A DNA stretch of 64,000 nt from Hydra vulgaris (lineage: Eukaryota; Cnidaria; Hydrozoa; Anthoathecata; Hydridae). Under the pieces are notes generated by a model that searched no databases, was not told the DNA's origin, and was given only the letters and a program-made list of their open reading frames with translations. The stretch spans positions 20,672,001 to 20,736,000 of the forward strand of contig NC_088933.1 of assembly GCF_038396675.1 (NCBI RefSeq), given 5' to 3'. Below, one piece after another: positions 31,018 to 45,582 of this stretch. Numbering within the stretch: position 1 is the stretch's first letter; the number at the start of each line of letters is the position of its first letter. A program made the translations under genes and the position numbers.

Positions 31018-33086
31018 ATATTTTAATAATATATAGAATGTTATGTGAAAATATATATACAATTTAAAACTTGTTTTCATGTTTAGAAATGAAGCAACGT
31101 AACATTTATATTTTAGTAAAATTGTTTACCATAGGGTTATAGCACTTTCAATAATCGAAAGTTTTTATAAAAACAACAATTTATTTATATTTATTAAAAA
31201 TTTAATATATTTATTAAAAATAACAATTTATTATTTATACTTTAATTATATATTAGTGTACTTTTAATATATGAGTATATTGATATGTTATGATATTTTA
31301 TATTATAATATTTATATTTGGTGAAAAAGTGTTAAATGAAGAAACCATATCACTAATAGTAGAGTTGTTGTTCATAATTATGAATAAAATCATAATTAGA
31401 AAAACATGTCACCGTCTAGCTATCTTAATTAAAAAATTAAAAAAACAATCAAAAAATACTGTCAAAATTAACAATTAATAAAATAAAAAATCTTTAGAGT
31501 TTTTAAAGTAAAACGTTTATTACATAACAGTGTTGCATAGCAACAAACAAAGTTATTATTAGCTTTAAAGCCTCAAGTCTGTTTTCTATTTTGAAGTTAT
31601 TCACGTTTTATGCTTAAAAATATTTAAGTTAATTACAAAATTTAGAAACTGAATAATGTTTATTCAATTAATGCATAGTTCATTTAATAATTATGCAATC
31701 TTTCCCAAAACTTATACAAACTAATTTTGTAATACTTCCATTTTGTATTATTTTTCAAAAATACGCTGTTGCTATGTAATTGTTATTATGCATACCATAA
31801 AAATAAATCTTTATAAAAAATTTGTTCAAGTGCTAAAAAAAGCGATTTAATTTTCATCATTACTACCTTATTCTAGCATCGTGTGTAGGAAACAAAAAAC
31901 TAATGTTGCTAATGTTGATAAAGTTTGAGATGTATTTTACGTTTAATTTATTATTTAATATAGTTTTACAGTGTCTATATAGTTTTAAACCTAACTTAAA
32001 ATATTTAACAAAGATATTTAATTAACGATAACTTTTATTTTGATTTGAAACGGTCATTTCAAATTAAAAGTTAAAAAGCAAGACCGTAATAAAAAAGTTC
32101 GTAGATGTAAGCGCACTCTATACACATTGTTGCGTGAATCCTTGGATAATTAAGTCAATGAATGAGTACACGCGCAACTAAAATGCCTCGCGCATACTTA
32201 CGAAAATGAAAAATACAATAAAGAAAAATGTAAAAAAAAATGTTTACTACACTATAAACATTAAAACACAAATCATAGTTATAAAGAAAGTTGAATAATT
32301 TTAAAGTTGTTTAAAAATTAAAAAAATATATATAGATAAAAAGGGTTCAAGTTTACTTTTATAATTTTATAAAAAACGATAAAGTTTAATGAGGTTTCCT
32401 TAATTTATTTCCGTTAATATTAACAAGTTCCGCTATTTATAAACTTCAAATAACAAATTCCGCTTTTATAAATTCTCCGCAATTATATATCAACATAATG
32501 TAGGGTTTTGTTTATGTAACAAATACGTAATTAAAATTGTAATTATTGTAACCATAACATTTTAAAATACTTAAGGTATTTTTATTTAATTAAATGTCTC
32601 ATTTTTTTCAAAAGTTCAAATGTTTGTAAGTTACGGCATGTTTATAAAAAGAAGTGTTGCGCAGCGTCGAGAAAATGTCGAAGTTTTTTTGTTTTGTTTT
32701 TTAAATGACGCTAAACAAAAGCGGCATATAACTTAGGTGGTGATAATTTTAATCTATAATAATGAGTTAAATGTCCATCTATCATTTCGTTTTGCTGATT
32801 TGGTAACTGAGTAGTCCAAGCAGCACAATTTAGTCGGCCCATCGTGTTTGTAGTTTTTTGGGCAAACAATGAGTTATAGCTAAACGTATGTTCGTGATGG
32901 CTTCTTATTGAGACAACGTTGACATAATTTACAAGATTTCTTATTATGTTAGTTATTATTAGTATTGCTTTATAAGAGATACGTTAATCTAATGTAGCGT
33001 TTTGTTTGGGTTATTATTGGGTTAACGTTATTGGGTTAACGTTATTGGGTTATTGGGTTAACGTTAACATTCCGCATGTTTCACTT
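31018..33086. other. No gene recognised
   Basis: AT-rich. At 33008-33067 a short tandem ttattgggttaacg occurs next to the transposon edge. No coding motif on either strand; the 62-codon frame at 31290 has none. Confidence 0.5.
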
Positions 33087-33097
33087 CACCTTTTCAA

Positions 33098-33303
33098 GAT
33101 GTAATTGAGAACTTGAAAGTTGTAATTAAGAAACGTAAGATGTAATTTAGAACACAAAAGATGTAATTAAGAAACGTAAGATGTAATTTAGAAGATGAAA
33201 GTTGTAATTGAGAAATGTAAGATGTAATTTCGAACATGAAAGTTGTAAATAAGAAATCGTAAGATGTAATTGAGAAAATAAAAGTTGTAATTGAGAAAAG
33301 TAT
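33098..33303. repeat. Left terminal tandem repeats, 20-21-bp unit
   Basis: Ten units of gatgtaattgagaa-type sequence alternating gatgtaatt... and gttgtaatt..., so the higher-order period is about 41 bp. Confidence 0.9.
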
Positions 33304-33586
33304 AAAGAATACAAAGTTCTTTGTATTTTGAATTTTGTAGTCCTAATATACTTTGTAATTTAAGGCTGGAAATAATAATGTAAAATCAATAAAATATAAA
33401 AAGTCATGAAAAAGGCATAACTTAGGCGGTAACTGGAAAAATCCTATATGGTGTCAATTAAAGCTTTCTTTTATTTTTTTTTGTGAAAAATTTAATTGAG
33501 ATTTTAGATGAATAATAAATAAAACACAAATAATTTATTTACATAAAAATTTAAATAAAGTCATTAAAAATCATTGCAATACTCAG

Positions 33587-34811
33587 TTAAGCACCAACTT
33601 GGACGTCTTCCATATTAAAAATGGATGCGTAATGCGTGGTCATATGTTGTACAGCGCGTGTACAATCACCTCCCATAATTGTATTTTTTGCCGCAGTAAC
33701 AATTCTTTCTGAATACTGCGTTCGTTGTTCCATAATCCCAGCACCGAATACAGGTGGAATGCGAATAACATTTTTAACGTTTATTTTTATTTTGGACCAG
33801 ATGGCCTCCACTGGGTTTAACATTGGGCTGTAGGGTCCTAATTGTAACAACTGAGCCGGTGAATTTTCAAACACTCTTTCCAAGCAAGCGTGACATGGAG
33901 CATTGTCTGTTACGACGACCAAATCCTCTAAACGATTCCCGAATGTAACCCACTGGTTAAACAAAGCCAACATCCACTCTTTATAAGAATCTGCTTTAAA
34001 TGATCCTCTGCAAGTTTCCATCATGATGACAATTGTTGTTGATATAGCTGCAATCAAATGTATGTTTGCACCTTTTGAAGAATGTATTTTCATTATTGCT
34101 CTTTTCCCCTGTTTGGCACGTCCTTGTGTTTTTCTACAAAAAAGATTAAAATTTGTTTCATACAACCAATCTATCTGATGACCATTTGTGATGTGTTCGT
34201 TAATGTTCCTAACATATTCAGTTTTTATTTGTTTGTTTTCATTACTATTCATTGTAGTAGGCTCCTTGTGCAATTTTTTAAATGAAAATAGTCTACCTTC
34301 GAGGTAATTTGCAATTGTGGTTGTGCTGAAGCTAATATTAAATTGTCTTATTATTCTTGTTTTAATGGCCACCAATGTCAACTGACAGTCATTTTCAATC
34401 CATGTTAGTGTTTCTTCGATTTGATCATCGGTTAATTTTTTCGGTTTAAAACCACCTCTTCCAATAAAATTTGAATTTCCACTGCGGACCCAATTGTATG
34501 CTGTCTTGTACTTGACACCTAATGTTTGCGCCAGAGTCATCCAGTTGTCATTTCGCTCAGTACATTCAATAACTCTTCTTCTATCATTCGATGAAAATAA
34601 AACATAATATTTTCTTTCAACTTGTTCAGTTGTATGTATTTCATGTCTACAAATTGGACAAGGTGGTTCTGGTTTTTCCAGAAGTGGTTGTAAATAAATT
34701 TGGTAAAACAAATGCTTGCACGGATTCAATTTTAATAACAGACTTTCTATTCATAGTGTATTGACAAATAATACAAAGATCTTTCAATTCTATTACTGTA
34801 TTACGGTCCAT
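33587..34811 (-). pseudogene. RING-finger plus IS630/Tc1-like transposase
   Basis: From ATG 34811: MDRNTVIELKDLCIICQYTM, the first CxxC of a RING-like finger. A 1-nt frameshift in an AAAA run near 34740 follows, then LNPCKHLF and PPCPICRHEI complete it; two expected zinc ligands are Tyr. Then a helix-turn-helix region (WMTLAQTLGVKYKTAYNWVR), GGFKPKKLTDDQ, and IRQFNISFSTTTIANYL. The DDE core follows: YETNFNLFCRKTQGRAKQG, VVVTDNAPCH and YSPMLNPVEAIWSKIK. The first catalytic Asp is Tyr (TAT for GAT); the second Asp (DNAPCH) and third Glu (NPVE) are kept. The 380-codon main frame is otherwise intact to the stop at 33587. Probably inactive; otherwise a well-preserved copy. Confidence 0.8.
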
Positions 34812-34892
34812 ACAAATGCTAGATTTTATATTATTAACTTATTAAAATGCGTGTCCAAGAAGATCTTTTATAATGACCTTTAAGCTTACATT

Positions 34893-35136
34893 GAATTAGC
34901 AATTACAAATAATGTATTCTCGTTTACATATTATGATTTCTTAATTACAACTTTTGCTTTTCAAATTACATATTGCGATTTCTTATTTACATGTTGGGTT
35001 TCTCAATTACATTTTAAAATTTCTTAATTACATGTTGTGTTTCTTAATTACATATTGCGACTTCTAAACTACATGTTGTATTTCTCAATTACATCTTACT
35101 TTACTTAATTACAATTTTCAAGTTCTCAATAACATC
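34893..35136. repeat. Right terminal tandem repeats, 20-21-bp unit (inverse)
   Basis: Eleven or twelve units reading, on the minus strand, gatgttattgagaa..., catgtaattaagaaa..., more diverged than on the left. Confidence 0.88.
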
Positions 35137-35147
35137 TTGAAAAGGTG

Positions 35148-35970
35148 TAGGTTGGGCTACAGTTAAAACTAAGTTGGAGGTGTTAAATTGACCTAACGTT
35201 TGTTTATTGTTAGTGTTGCTTCGGCATGCAATGGGGTGCTGATTGGGTTGATGTTTCAACGTTAGTACCGTGCTTGTGCTACTAGATTAGTGTTAGTTTG
35301 AGTTTTAACTAAGTGTTTGACACTAAATAAAAAAACATTTATTGGGTTGCCATTTATCTAACCAAAATTCTCTCCGAAAAAGTTGTCAGCGAGTAAAAAT
35401 AAAAATCAGTAAAATTTCTTCTTTTATTATTCAAAATGAGCTTATAAAGCATTTTTAAGTTTTTAGTATGTAAACCAGAAGTTGTGGAAGTCCTGTTATT
35501 TTATTCTAGATTTGGAATTAATTACAAACGTGTGAGTTGCGTGATTAGCAATATGCTTTAAAATTAAAAAAAAAAGCTTTTACGCAATTTGTAAATCTTT
35601 ATTAAATCAGTCATAGTAATTCATTTGTTAGGGTTGATTTAGCGATTGCAAACCTGTGATCCTGGGCTTTTAAATACTTCAAAATCCCAAGATTGTCTAA
35701 AAAATCAATCTCGGGATTCCCTGTAAGGTCGAATAAAACAAAGCATAATGAAAAAATATATAAAAATAACAACAAGTTATGCGTAACTATAAAATAATTT
35801 TTATTTAGCGTAACATTACAGAAAGTAAATTTATGTTTTTAATTGCACTGTAAAGAAGTTCTTGAAATAGTTTAATTTTGATAAAAAAAATTCTTGCAAA
35901 TCGTCGCAAGATGTAGTGTCGTGTTAACGCATACACAATTTTAAACTTATATATATTTTATATATATATA
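35148..35970. other. No gene recognised
   Basis: 35150-35330 is rich in gttgggtt/acgttag-type words, like the left flank of the transposon at 33000; the rest is AT-rich. Confidence 0.45.
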
Positions 35971-36543
35971 CAGTCGTCCCCCGGTTAACGAACCCCCCTG
36001 ATAGCGAACTTTCGGTTAACGAACCGAAAGTTTGCCCAAAATCCTCCCCCGGTTAACGAACCGGAACTCGGTTAACGAACCGAATTTTCAATTTTTTGGT
36101 AAAAAATTTGACAAGGATTTTTCATGTTCAATTTTCAATTTTTTCTTAAAATTTTGACAGGCATTTTTCAAGTTCAATTCTCAATTTTTTGGTAAAAATT
36201 TGACATGCAATTTTCTTGTTGAATTTTCATTTTTTGATAAGCAATGTTCATGTTCAATTTTTAGTTTTTTCTAAAACTTTGACAAGCAATTTTCATGCAC
36301 AATTTCAATTTGTTTCAATTTTTAAAAGTGCATAAATCTCAGGTTTCAATCATTTCACCTTTGCCTATTTTATTTATCAAGTTGGACAATTTTTTGAATT
36401 TTTTCCCCCATTATTTCGGCAAAATCCACCAATTAAAAATTTTTTAATGGCGGCTTATGGGAAAACGCGTTTCGGTTAACGAACTTTTCGGATAACGAAC
36501 TAGTTCGTACTCCGAATTAAGTTCGTTAACCGGGGGACGACTG
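35971..36543. mobile_element. Tigger/pogo-type MITE with perfect 23-bp TIRs
   Basis: TIRs start cagtcgtcccccggttaac and are exact inverses at 35971-35993 and 36521-36543, flanked by TA on both sides. Subterminal ggttaacgaac words repeat several times. The centre holds about five degenerate 45-55-bp repeats built on aattttcaattttttggtaaaa...tttgacaagcaattttcatg. No coding capacity; mobilised by a pogo-type transposase if at all (inference from TIR style). Confidence 0.88.
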
Positions 36544-37832
36544 TATATATATCTTTGTTAAATTAAAAATAATTGATGTAAATAAATATTGTTTAATATT
36601 TTTGATAAACGACTTATGTATATAAACATAAAAAGATATAGATTTCAATAAATCTTAAGTTTACATATAGTCTTTGATTAGAAAAGATCACAATTTTTAA
36701 GATTTTTTTATTATTCAGTTATATACAATAGTAATACTACTGGTAATATGTTTAATGATAACAGTTAAATTGAAGTGGATAATATTAGGCTCAAAGAAGT
36801 TATTAATGTAAATGCTAATAGGCAACTTGAAAATAGTTGTTGTCAAGTGAAAGAGATAGATCTAGGTAAGATGAAATTAATTGTTGCTGAAATTTAAGAA
36901 ATGCTGCTCAGTTAGAGGAAAACTTACTTGCCAGAATTCAGTGTCAAGCAGTGTTAATGTCTGTTAATTTGATTTTACTTTAGATAATTTAGAACAAAGC
37001 AAAGTATGAATTTTACTATTTATAGTAACAATTAGTAAGAGTTTTAAACTTTTTTTATAATTTCAAACATAATTATGTTCTTTTTTTTTAGTTGCCTTTG
37101 TCATAACTTGATTAGTTTGGTTACTCAACTATAGTTGTCCCTCGATTGTTCAAATATTGTAATAAAGAAAATCTTTTTAGTCGTGGTATTTTAGTTCATA
37201 AAATATCTTATTAGTTTGTGGTGTTATTTCCCAGTGTTACTACATTGTGTTGTCTAGCCTTTTTATAATCTTTTCTTTTTTAATTACTCTGGAGACACCG
37301 TAATGTGTTCTTAAAAACATTTTATGGTCTGCGTTATTGTGACATAAAAATATTTTATGGTCTGCGTTATTGTGACTGTGTTTTGTGTTGATAGACCTAG
37401 GCTTTTATAGCTATTTTTTTATTCTTTATATTTTTTGTTATATTATTATCCTAATTCTACTAACAATAAAATGCAAATAATACTTTTGCTATTAAAAATT
37501 GTAATTTTTTTTTTCATTTCTTTTTTTAGGTATTTGCAGGCTTTACTTGACTTTCTTTTTTTGTTACCTGTGTTGTGACAGATTTTACAAATAACTTAAC
37601 TGATGTTAATGCGGTCTTTATCTCGTTAACTTTAAGCAATGACATTACTGTATTATTACACAGGTCAACAAAATTTTTTTTTTTTTATAGAATTTCTCAT
37701 TTTGATTTCAAATTTGCAACTTATTATTCACCATCACGTCAAGTTGTAAAGATAGTTGTAAACATTTATAACATTTGCACTTTCAATTAAAGTGCAAAAG
37801 CGAAATTAAAAAATTGTGAGAAAAGTCATATA
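36544..37832. other. No gene recognised
   Basis: A short open segment at 36775-36897 (NIRLKEVINVNANRQLEN...) has no recognised domain. The remainder is AT-rich with duplicated attttatggtctgcgttattgtgac at 37319-37376. Confidence 0.4.
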
Positions 37833-38040
37833 GTTGGGCCGGTAATGGCGCCAACTGTTAGCCAACTGTTTTATCACTGTTGGGCCGTTAATGGTACCAA
37901 CAGTTTATATAACAGTCGGCTAAGTGTTGGCAAAAGCGTTACGTTTTTTTCACGGCACCAACTAAATAGCCGACTGTTGGCCCAACTGTAACTAATAGTT
38001 GGTTATTAGGATCGGGCCAACTACTTACCAACTGTTTAAT
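37833..38040. repeat. Cluster of ccaactgtt/agttgg words (MITE-like)
   Basis: At least twelve direct and inverse copies of ccaactgtt and (g)ttgggcc within 200 bp. The ends read agttgggccggtaatgg and, inverted, gggccaactacttacc. Likely a small non-autonomous element; class unknown. Confidence 0.6.
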
Positions 38041-38289
38041 GTTTACTGGGAATCCTGTAATTTAAAAAATAGTTATTTTTTAAAGTTTTCATCAAATATT
38101 TTGAGAATTAGCACTAAATTTTCAAGAATTTGCAGAGAAAATCAAAAACAGTTGTTAATTTTCGCAATCAACTTATATCGCCAACTTATGTATTAAATCT
38201 CAATTTGTGAAACACGTGTAACCAATTCTAACAAAATACACGTATAAAAAAAATAGCAAATGTTAAATTGCATTTTAACTAAAGTTTTC

Positions 38290-38450
38290 TTATGAAATTA
38301 AATTTGACTAGCCGAAATGTCGGTATCGGATTCGGTAAAATATTTGCTGAGATGTCGGTTTCGGTTTCGGCACCAAGCTAGAGACTCGAAATTTCGGTTT
38401 ATTTTGGTTTCGGCTTTTTTTCTGTTTCGGTTAATCGCTAATATTAGTCG
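38290..38450. repeat. (ttcggt)-rich block
   Basis: Repeated tcggtttcggtttcggc/gccgaaat words. This composition is often seen at ends of hAT elements, but no TIR pair or target duplication is found. Confidence 0.4.
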
Positions 38451-38623
38451 ATTTGGTAGAGAGGGTGAGATTCAGTGCCCCCTGGTCCAGTCATCAGTTC
38501 TTCGGCTCTATTAATACTAAGTTTATTTATTTAGTACTGTTGTATTATTATAACTATTCATACCCATTTTAACATAACACCATAACATAACAACATAATT
38601 TTAACATAACAAACGTAAATTTT

Positions 38624-38937
<314 letters not shown>

Positions 38938-38988
38938 CTTTTAAAATCATATTCTTGTTATACGATATTTTCATATTTGTTGAATTTG

Positions 38989-40392
<1,404 letters not shown>

Positions 40393-40462
<70 letters not shown>
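40393..40462. repeat. (CA)n microsatellite
   Basis: About 35 CA units. Confidence 0.98.
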
Positions 40463-40466
<4 letters not shown>

Positions 40467-43400
40467 TATCATCATACCATAGATATATGTATAAACGATT
40501 GAAAAATAGTTTATCAATATTATTTTCATTTGAACAAAAAATAATAGCATTTTATTTTTGTTTTGTATAACAGTTTAATAAGTGTTTTCGTGTATTTTCT
40601 GTAAGTATACGTTTCAAAATGCTCCTTTCGTAAGGGGCTGTTGCAAAAGTATTCTTTCGAAATGAATCGTTTTGCAAGTTTCTTATCGCAAGTCCAGCGA
40701 GCAACCAAAGCAAATAACCCTAATTAAAAGTTAAAAGTTTACCTCGTTATTTTAAAGCCAATTTATAAATGTTTTATAAATGCTAATCTTTACTTCTTTT
40801 TTTTTTCGTAAAATGTTAAATTGTTTAAATATATAAACTAATCCTTACATACATAAAATTTTAAAAGTTTTTACTATACCTATGCATAAAAATTCTTTTT
40901 TTCTCAAAAAAAATCTTTTTTTTGTTATTCAAAGAACCGCAACTGATTTTTGAGGTTTTAAAAGATTCTACTATACTCAAAACAATTTTTAAAATAGTAC
41001 AAAAGAGTATCTTGCGTACCTAGTACTAGGTGGGAATTTTTTACAGAACTTTTAACGGTTGTTTATAATAATTTCAATATGATTTAATATGCTTAAATAA
41101 GTTTTACTACGTGTTTAGTTCACTATGGTGAGAAATAAACGAAAAAAATATTTTGATCGAGATTTACGAAATTTTTTTAAAGTTCGACAATTTTCAAAGC
41201 CTGATCACACTGAAAATTTTTATCCTTATCAGTGACTGATTTTGTTTTCTGATTAATTTTTTCTTAGTTTTGAGATATTTTTTAGTCTTATTTTGTTGAT
41301 AACGATTAAAATTTAATAAACGAGATGGTCTTAAGCTTGAGTTGGGTGGGGAAAATTTCCAAAAATTTCCAAACGTCCCTTCCCTCGCATTAATCACCTA
41401 ATATTATTATGAATATGTTCTATTATATGGTTATGAATATAATACATTTTTTCAGCTTTTGTACACCACCTGACCCACTTCTTGATTTACACAATAACGT
41501 TGTCACTATAATGACTGATGGTTCTAGTTATTTAAAACAAGTATGTTCATGCCTATGCCAAATGAGGTAGCTTTGCAAAAAATTGAAATGATGGAGGCCT
41601 GGGAACAACGTACCTTAAAATCCACCCACCTCTCAACCCTGCCCAAAAGTGAAGGCAGTTGTGTAGTAAAATTTTAACTTTACTTTACTAAATTTAAACT
41701 CATCGACAGGTTTGGAACATCATTCAAAAATATGGTAAACTACAAAAGTTATTGAAAAGACCATGCAAAATTTACAACCAATTAATTTTAGGGGGAAGGG
41801 GTATGAAACTTTGCCTAAAGTAACAGTTAAAGCACTTCGTCGCCAGGATTCTAACCTGTTTATTGTCTACATTGATATATAATATTTTTAAGCTGACCAA
41901 ACTAAAAGATGCTGACAATAACACAAGCAAAAAAAATGCTACTGGCATTAGTGGTTTGTGTTATGAACGCTGAACTGATATGAGTGGACTTCTGCAATAC
42001 CTCCATAACAGTCAAAGCTCGGCTCAAGTCAATAAAAAAATTAATACAGTGTTTTCTTCTTTAAATATTGTTTAATATCTTTTCTTTGAATATCAAAAAT
42101 TTTTGGTTGAGTTGCTTAAAACATTAAACGTTTCTATTCCTACTCTAAAACAAGCATAATAGACTTTTTAAGTTAATATGTTTTCCATCCAAAAATAAAT
42201 TTTTGTTAAACGCGTACTTTTTTAAATTCTAGTCAAGGTTATGTCGATATTATATCTGTTTAGCATCCTGGGGTTAGACAGCACCTTCGGGATATCAATT
42301 CCTACTTCCATTAGATAAGTACATGTTAGTTAGGAATGGACCGTTAAAACACCAGCACTTAAATTAACTTGCCGAATCCTGAGTCGTATGAGAACTTTAC
42401 TCCCCTTAAAAATTTATTTTGCTCAAACTGTAATTTTGCAACCAAGTTGTACTTTTTGAATACTTTTAAACAATTTTAAAATTAAAAAAGCGATTCTATT
42501 TAGTATAAACATTGTTTAAAATTCATTTAATGTTTTAATCAATTGTAGAAATGTTTGGAAGTGATAAGTAATAAAATGTCTCTGTAACACGCTTTAAAAT
42601 AACTATTTCTCTAGGGCAATTCCATAGAATTAAAGTAGATATAAATAGGTTTCTCAAGCCAAACTTATTTAAAACTTGTAAAATAAATACATAATGTAAT
42701 ATAAATTTACTAGAGTTCATTTGAGAGAAAACTCTAAGAAGATCTAATGGTCTTACTACAGAAAAGAGGAACGCGAGAGTTAGCATTTATTGAGTTAGTT
42801 CACCATTTCTAACCTAACCGACAACGCTTATGCGCCACGGTTGCTAAAGCAGCTTCGTGATCATTTAAAACGTGATACTTGCATAAAAAAAAAATTACCT
42901 GTTTTTCCATTGTATTAATTAAAAAATAAGTATTTAACATGAGAGCCAACGGATGTACAGCATGCCAACATACCACTTTTTGAGACGTAAAAAATCGTTT
43001 GATAATTGATGTTTAAATATCATAGTTAACACGCTTATATTTAGATTGAAAATTTATTTGTCAAGGTAAAAAAATTAACTTCAAAAAAGCTAATATTTAA
43101 AAATAAAATAAAATACTACAACTAAAAAATCGTAATAGTTGGTAAACTAAGAATGCATCGTTGATTTTTAATAATATTACAAAAGTTGCAGCAATATTTA
43201 TATTGAACGACTCACTTTCTTATTGCATGTTAATAAACCGCAATAATTAAAACATTTAAAAGTATTCAGAAAATAAAACGTGGTTGAAAAATACAGCTTA
43301 CTTAAAATACATTTTGTTGCAATACATTTTTATGGGAAGTTAAAATCTCATAATAGCGGTATTTATTATGAGATTTTTATTATGGAGTAAAAAAACGCGA

Positions 43401-44665
43401 GAGTAAAAAATTTCTTACGACGCCGGACCATATATATGGTTGCATGACCATCTAGCTCGGTAGATTAGATTTTATACCGCAGCCAACAATCGTAAATTTC
43501 AAAAAAAAAGTTCTCCAAGCCTAAAAATTTATTTAAAAAAAAATTGCTTTAGAAAAAAAATAGGAAAAGAGGGGGTTTGTGGTCCCTCTGGGGTCACTTG
43601 AGATGCGAACTGCATAATTGAGCCTAAAAAGGAATAATAATGCACCATTAGTTAAAGCAAACGCTAATATTAACAAATTAGTCTATAATACAATTGCATA
43701 ATTTTTAGTTCATACTTTCAATTAGCACTTAAGTAAGGTAAAGTTTTGGATATTTTAAAAATTGTAAGAGTCGCAAATTTTATGGCTAGAGATAAATCCT
43801 TTTTAAATACAAATTTTAAGTTACATTTTTAACTACCTTTTTAATTACAAATCTATATCTGTCTTATCTTGTTTTTTTAAATTACTTTAATCTATAATAT
43901 ACAAGATGATTATACATAAATTATTCAACTGAATAATATGTTGTACTGTGAGCAATTTGGTTTTAAAATAAAACACTCAACTAATCACGTAGTAGTAGAG
44001 TTAGTTAATTATTCATCAAATGCGTTTAAAGAAAACTGTTTCACGTAAGGAATGTTTAGTGATGACACCTTTTAACTTTTTTTTAGTTCATTCCATGTTA
44101 ATAAAACATGACCTGACTTTTTTATGAACATGATGGTATAAAAGATAAAAATTTACTCTGGTAAAATTTGATGGTATAAAAGGTAAAAATTTACTCTACG
44201 AAAATTATTTCTTGAATAGAAAACAAGACACGCACACTATAAAACCTGGAAACAACCAAAAATACTATAAAATAGCTTCTCATTGTAGAACTATTCAGAT
44301 GTATATGTCTTGTAATTACTTTAAAAGAAATCTAAAACATGCATAATTTATTTTATTATAGAAGTTTGACAAAACTTAGGACCTTGTCACTCTAGAAATT
44401 CTATTTTAAGAAATGGATAATAAAGTAAGCAATTCTATTATTATTTTTTATTTATTTATTTTATTTGCCGTATATTATTATTTAAAAGAAGATTTATATT
44501 ATTATACGGGCAGGACTTCAAGAAGATTATAATGACCTTATCACGAAGTCCTTAACACAACTCTTTTTACTTCAACAATAAAAACATCCATATACCTTAT
44601 AAAATAAATATATACTGAAAATATACAACCACTAAATATATCATAAATTTGATACTGTGCATACT
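40463..44665. other. No gene recognised over 4.2 kb
   Basis: Small open frames (40526, 41194, 42535) lack motifs and have composition-driven residues. Near 44130-44200 the string gatggtataaaagrtaaaaatttactct is duplicated. No RNA gene was identified. Confidence 0.5.
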
Positions 44666-44913
44666 TCAGAAGTGAAAATCGCAATAAAACAAATCAATAT
44701 GCAGTATAGCAGCTGAAAATATTTTTTTTTTTAAATCAAAAAAAAAGTCAAGAATACTTTTTGTTTAATAAATAATTTTTTAATAGATTGTTTGAAAAAG
44801 ATATAAGTCAATTCAGATGAAAAAACAAAATTAGGCCGTACTGTTTCATTCCAAAGAAAAGGTCCACGAAAAGCTAAAAAATTAATCTTTTTCTCAATAG
44901 TTGAATCATAATT
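44666..44913 (-). pseudogene. LINE RT C-terminal tail fragment
   Basis: Minus-strand frame reads INFLAFRGPFLWNETVRPNF and ends in a Lys/Phe-rich helix. The FRGPFLWN...PNF block parallels YRAPYLWNKIVVPNF in the LINE copy ending at 3698, so this is another truncated LINE 3' ORF end. Confidence 0.5.
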
Positions 44914-45582
44914 TGTGCATTTGTAAACTATTTAAAAAGATAAATAACTGTGGTTAGGATCTAAATGGGATGATGCTAACTCCAAGTTCCGAGAAACTAG
45001 ACTAGTTGAAACAGGTTGTCTCAGGATACCTCAATAGTACAGTGCCTAAAAGAGTTTTGGATATTTGAACATTTTTGTTTTGAATATGAGTTACAGGAAA
45101 ATGTTACTGAGGTTATTAATACATTTTTAAAAGTTTGTTTTGTCACACTCAAGTTCTTGCAGAAATCATTGACAAAAAGTTCCATTTAACTTGGAAAGTC
45201 TACATGATAACGAATCATATTATTTATTTGAATTCATCAATCTTGTGGACTGGTTAAGTTTGCTGAGCAAACGGGCGAGGTAATTTATTCTAAATTTTAA
45301 AACACGTATGTACGATACAAAAAATATATTTCTCATCCTTATCATGATAAAAAATTAAAAAAATAGTGTACAGCTTTTGATCAAAAAGGTTTTAACCATA
45401 ATATATTTATATATAATATTATGAAACAGTATATATTATGTAGATGTAAAAAAATTTTCGATGTAGTAAAGTAATACATGTTGTTTGATCTCTCAAGTCC
45501 TACTTCTTTAAACATTTAATCTCCTTAAAATTTATGTAACTTATATTAAATTTATTACTGAAAGATAAATGGCTTATTTAAA

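Larger units (their letters stand above)
33087..35147 (-). mobile_element. IS630/Tc1-mariner-like transposon with tandem-repeat inverted ends
   Basis: The outer ends caccttttcaagatgtaatt (33087) and its inverse at 35147 match closely over the first 40 bp or so. Each arm then continues as a train of 20-21-bp units in opposite orientation (33098-33303 and 34893-35136), giving inverted termini of about 220-250 bp. The minus strand between the arms holds one transposase-like gene. Flanks are tt (left) and ta (right), so a TA duplication is not clear. Confidence 0.8.

Noticed and set aside
33098-33303. Regular short repeats reminiscent of a CRISPR array
   Set aside because: Units are contiguous with no unique spacers, occur as inverse arms of a transposon, and the genome is eukaryotic.
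43440-43500. tRNA-like A-box word tagctcggtag
   Set aside because: No B box at proper distance and no cloverleaf; chance match.
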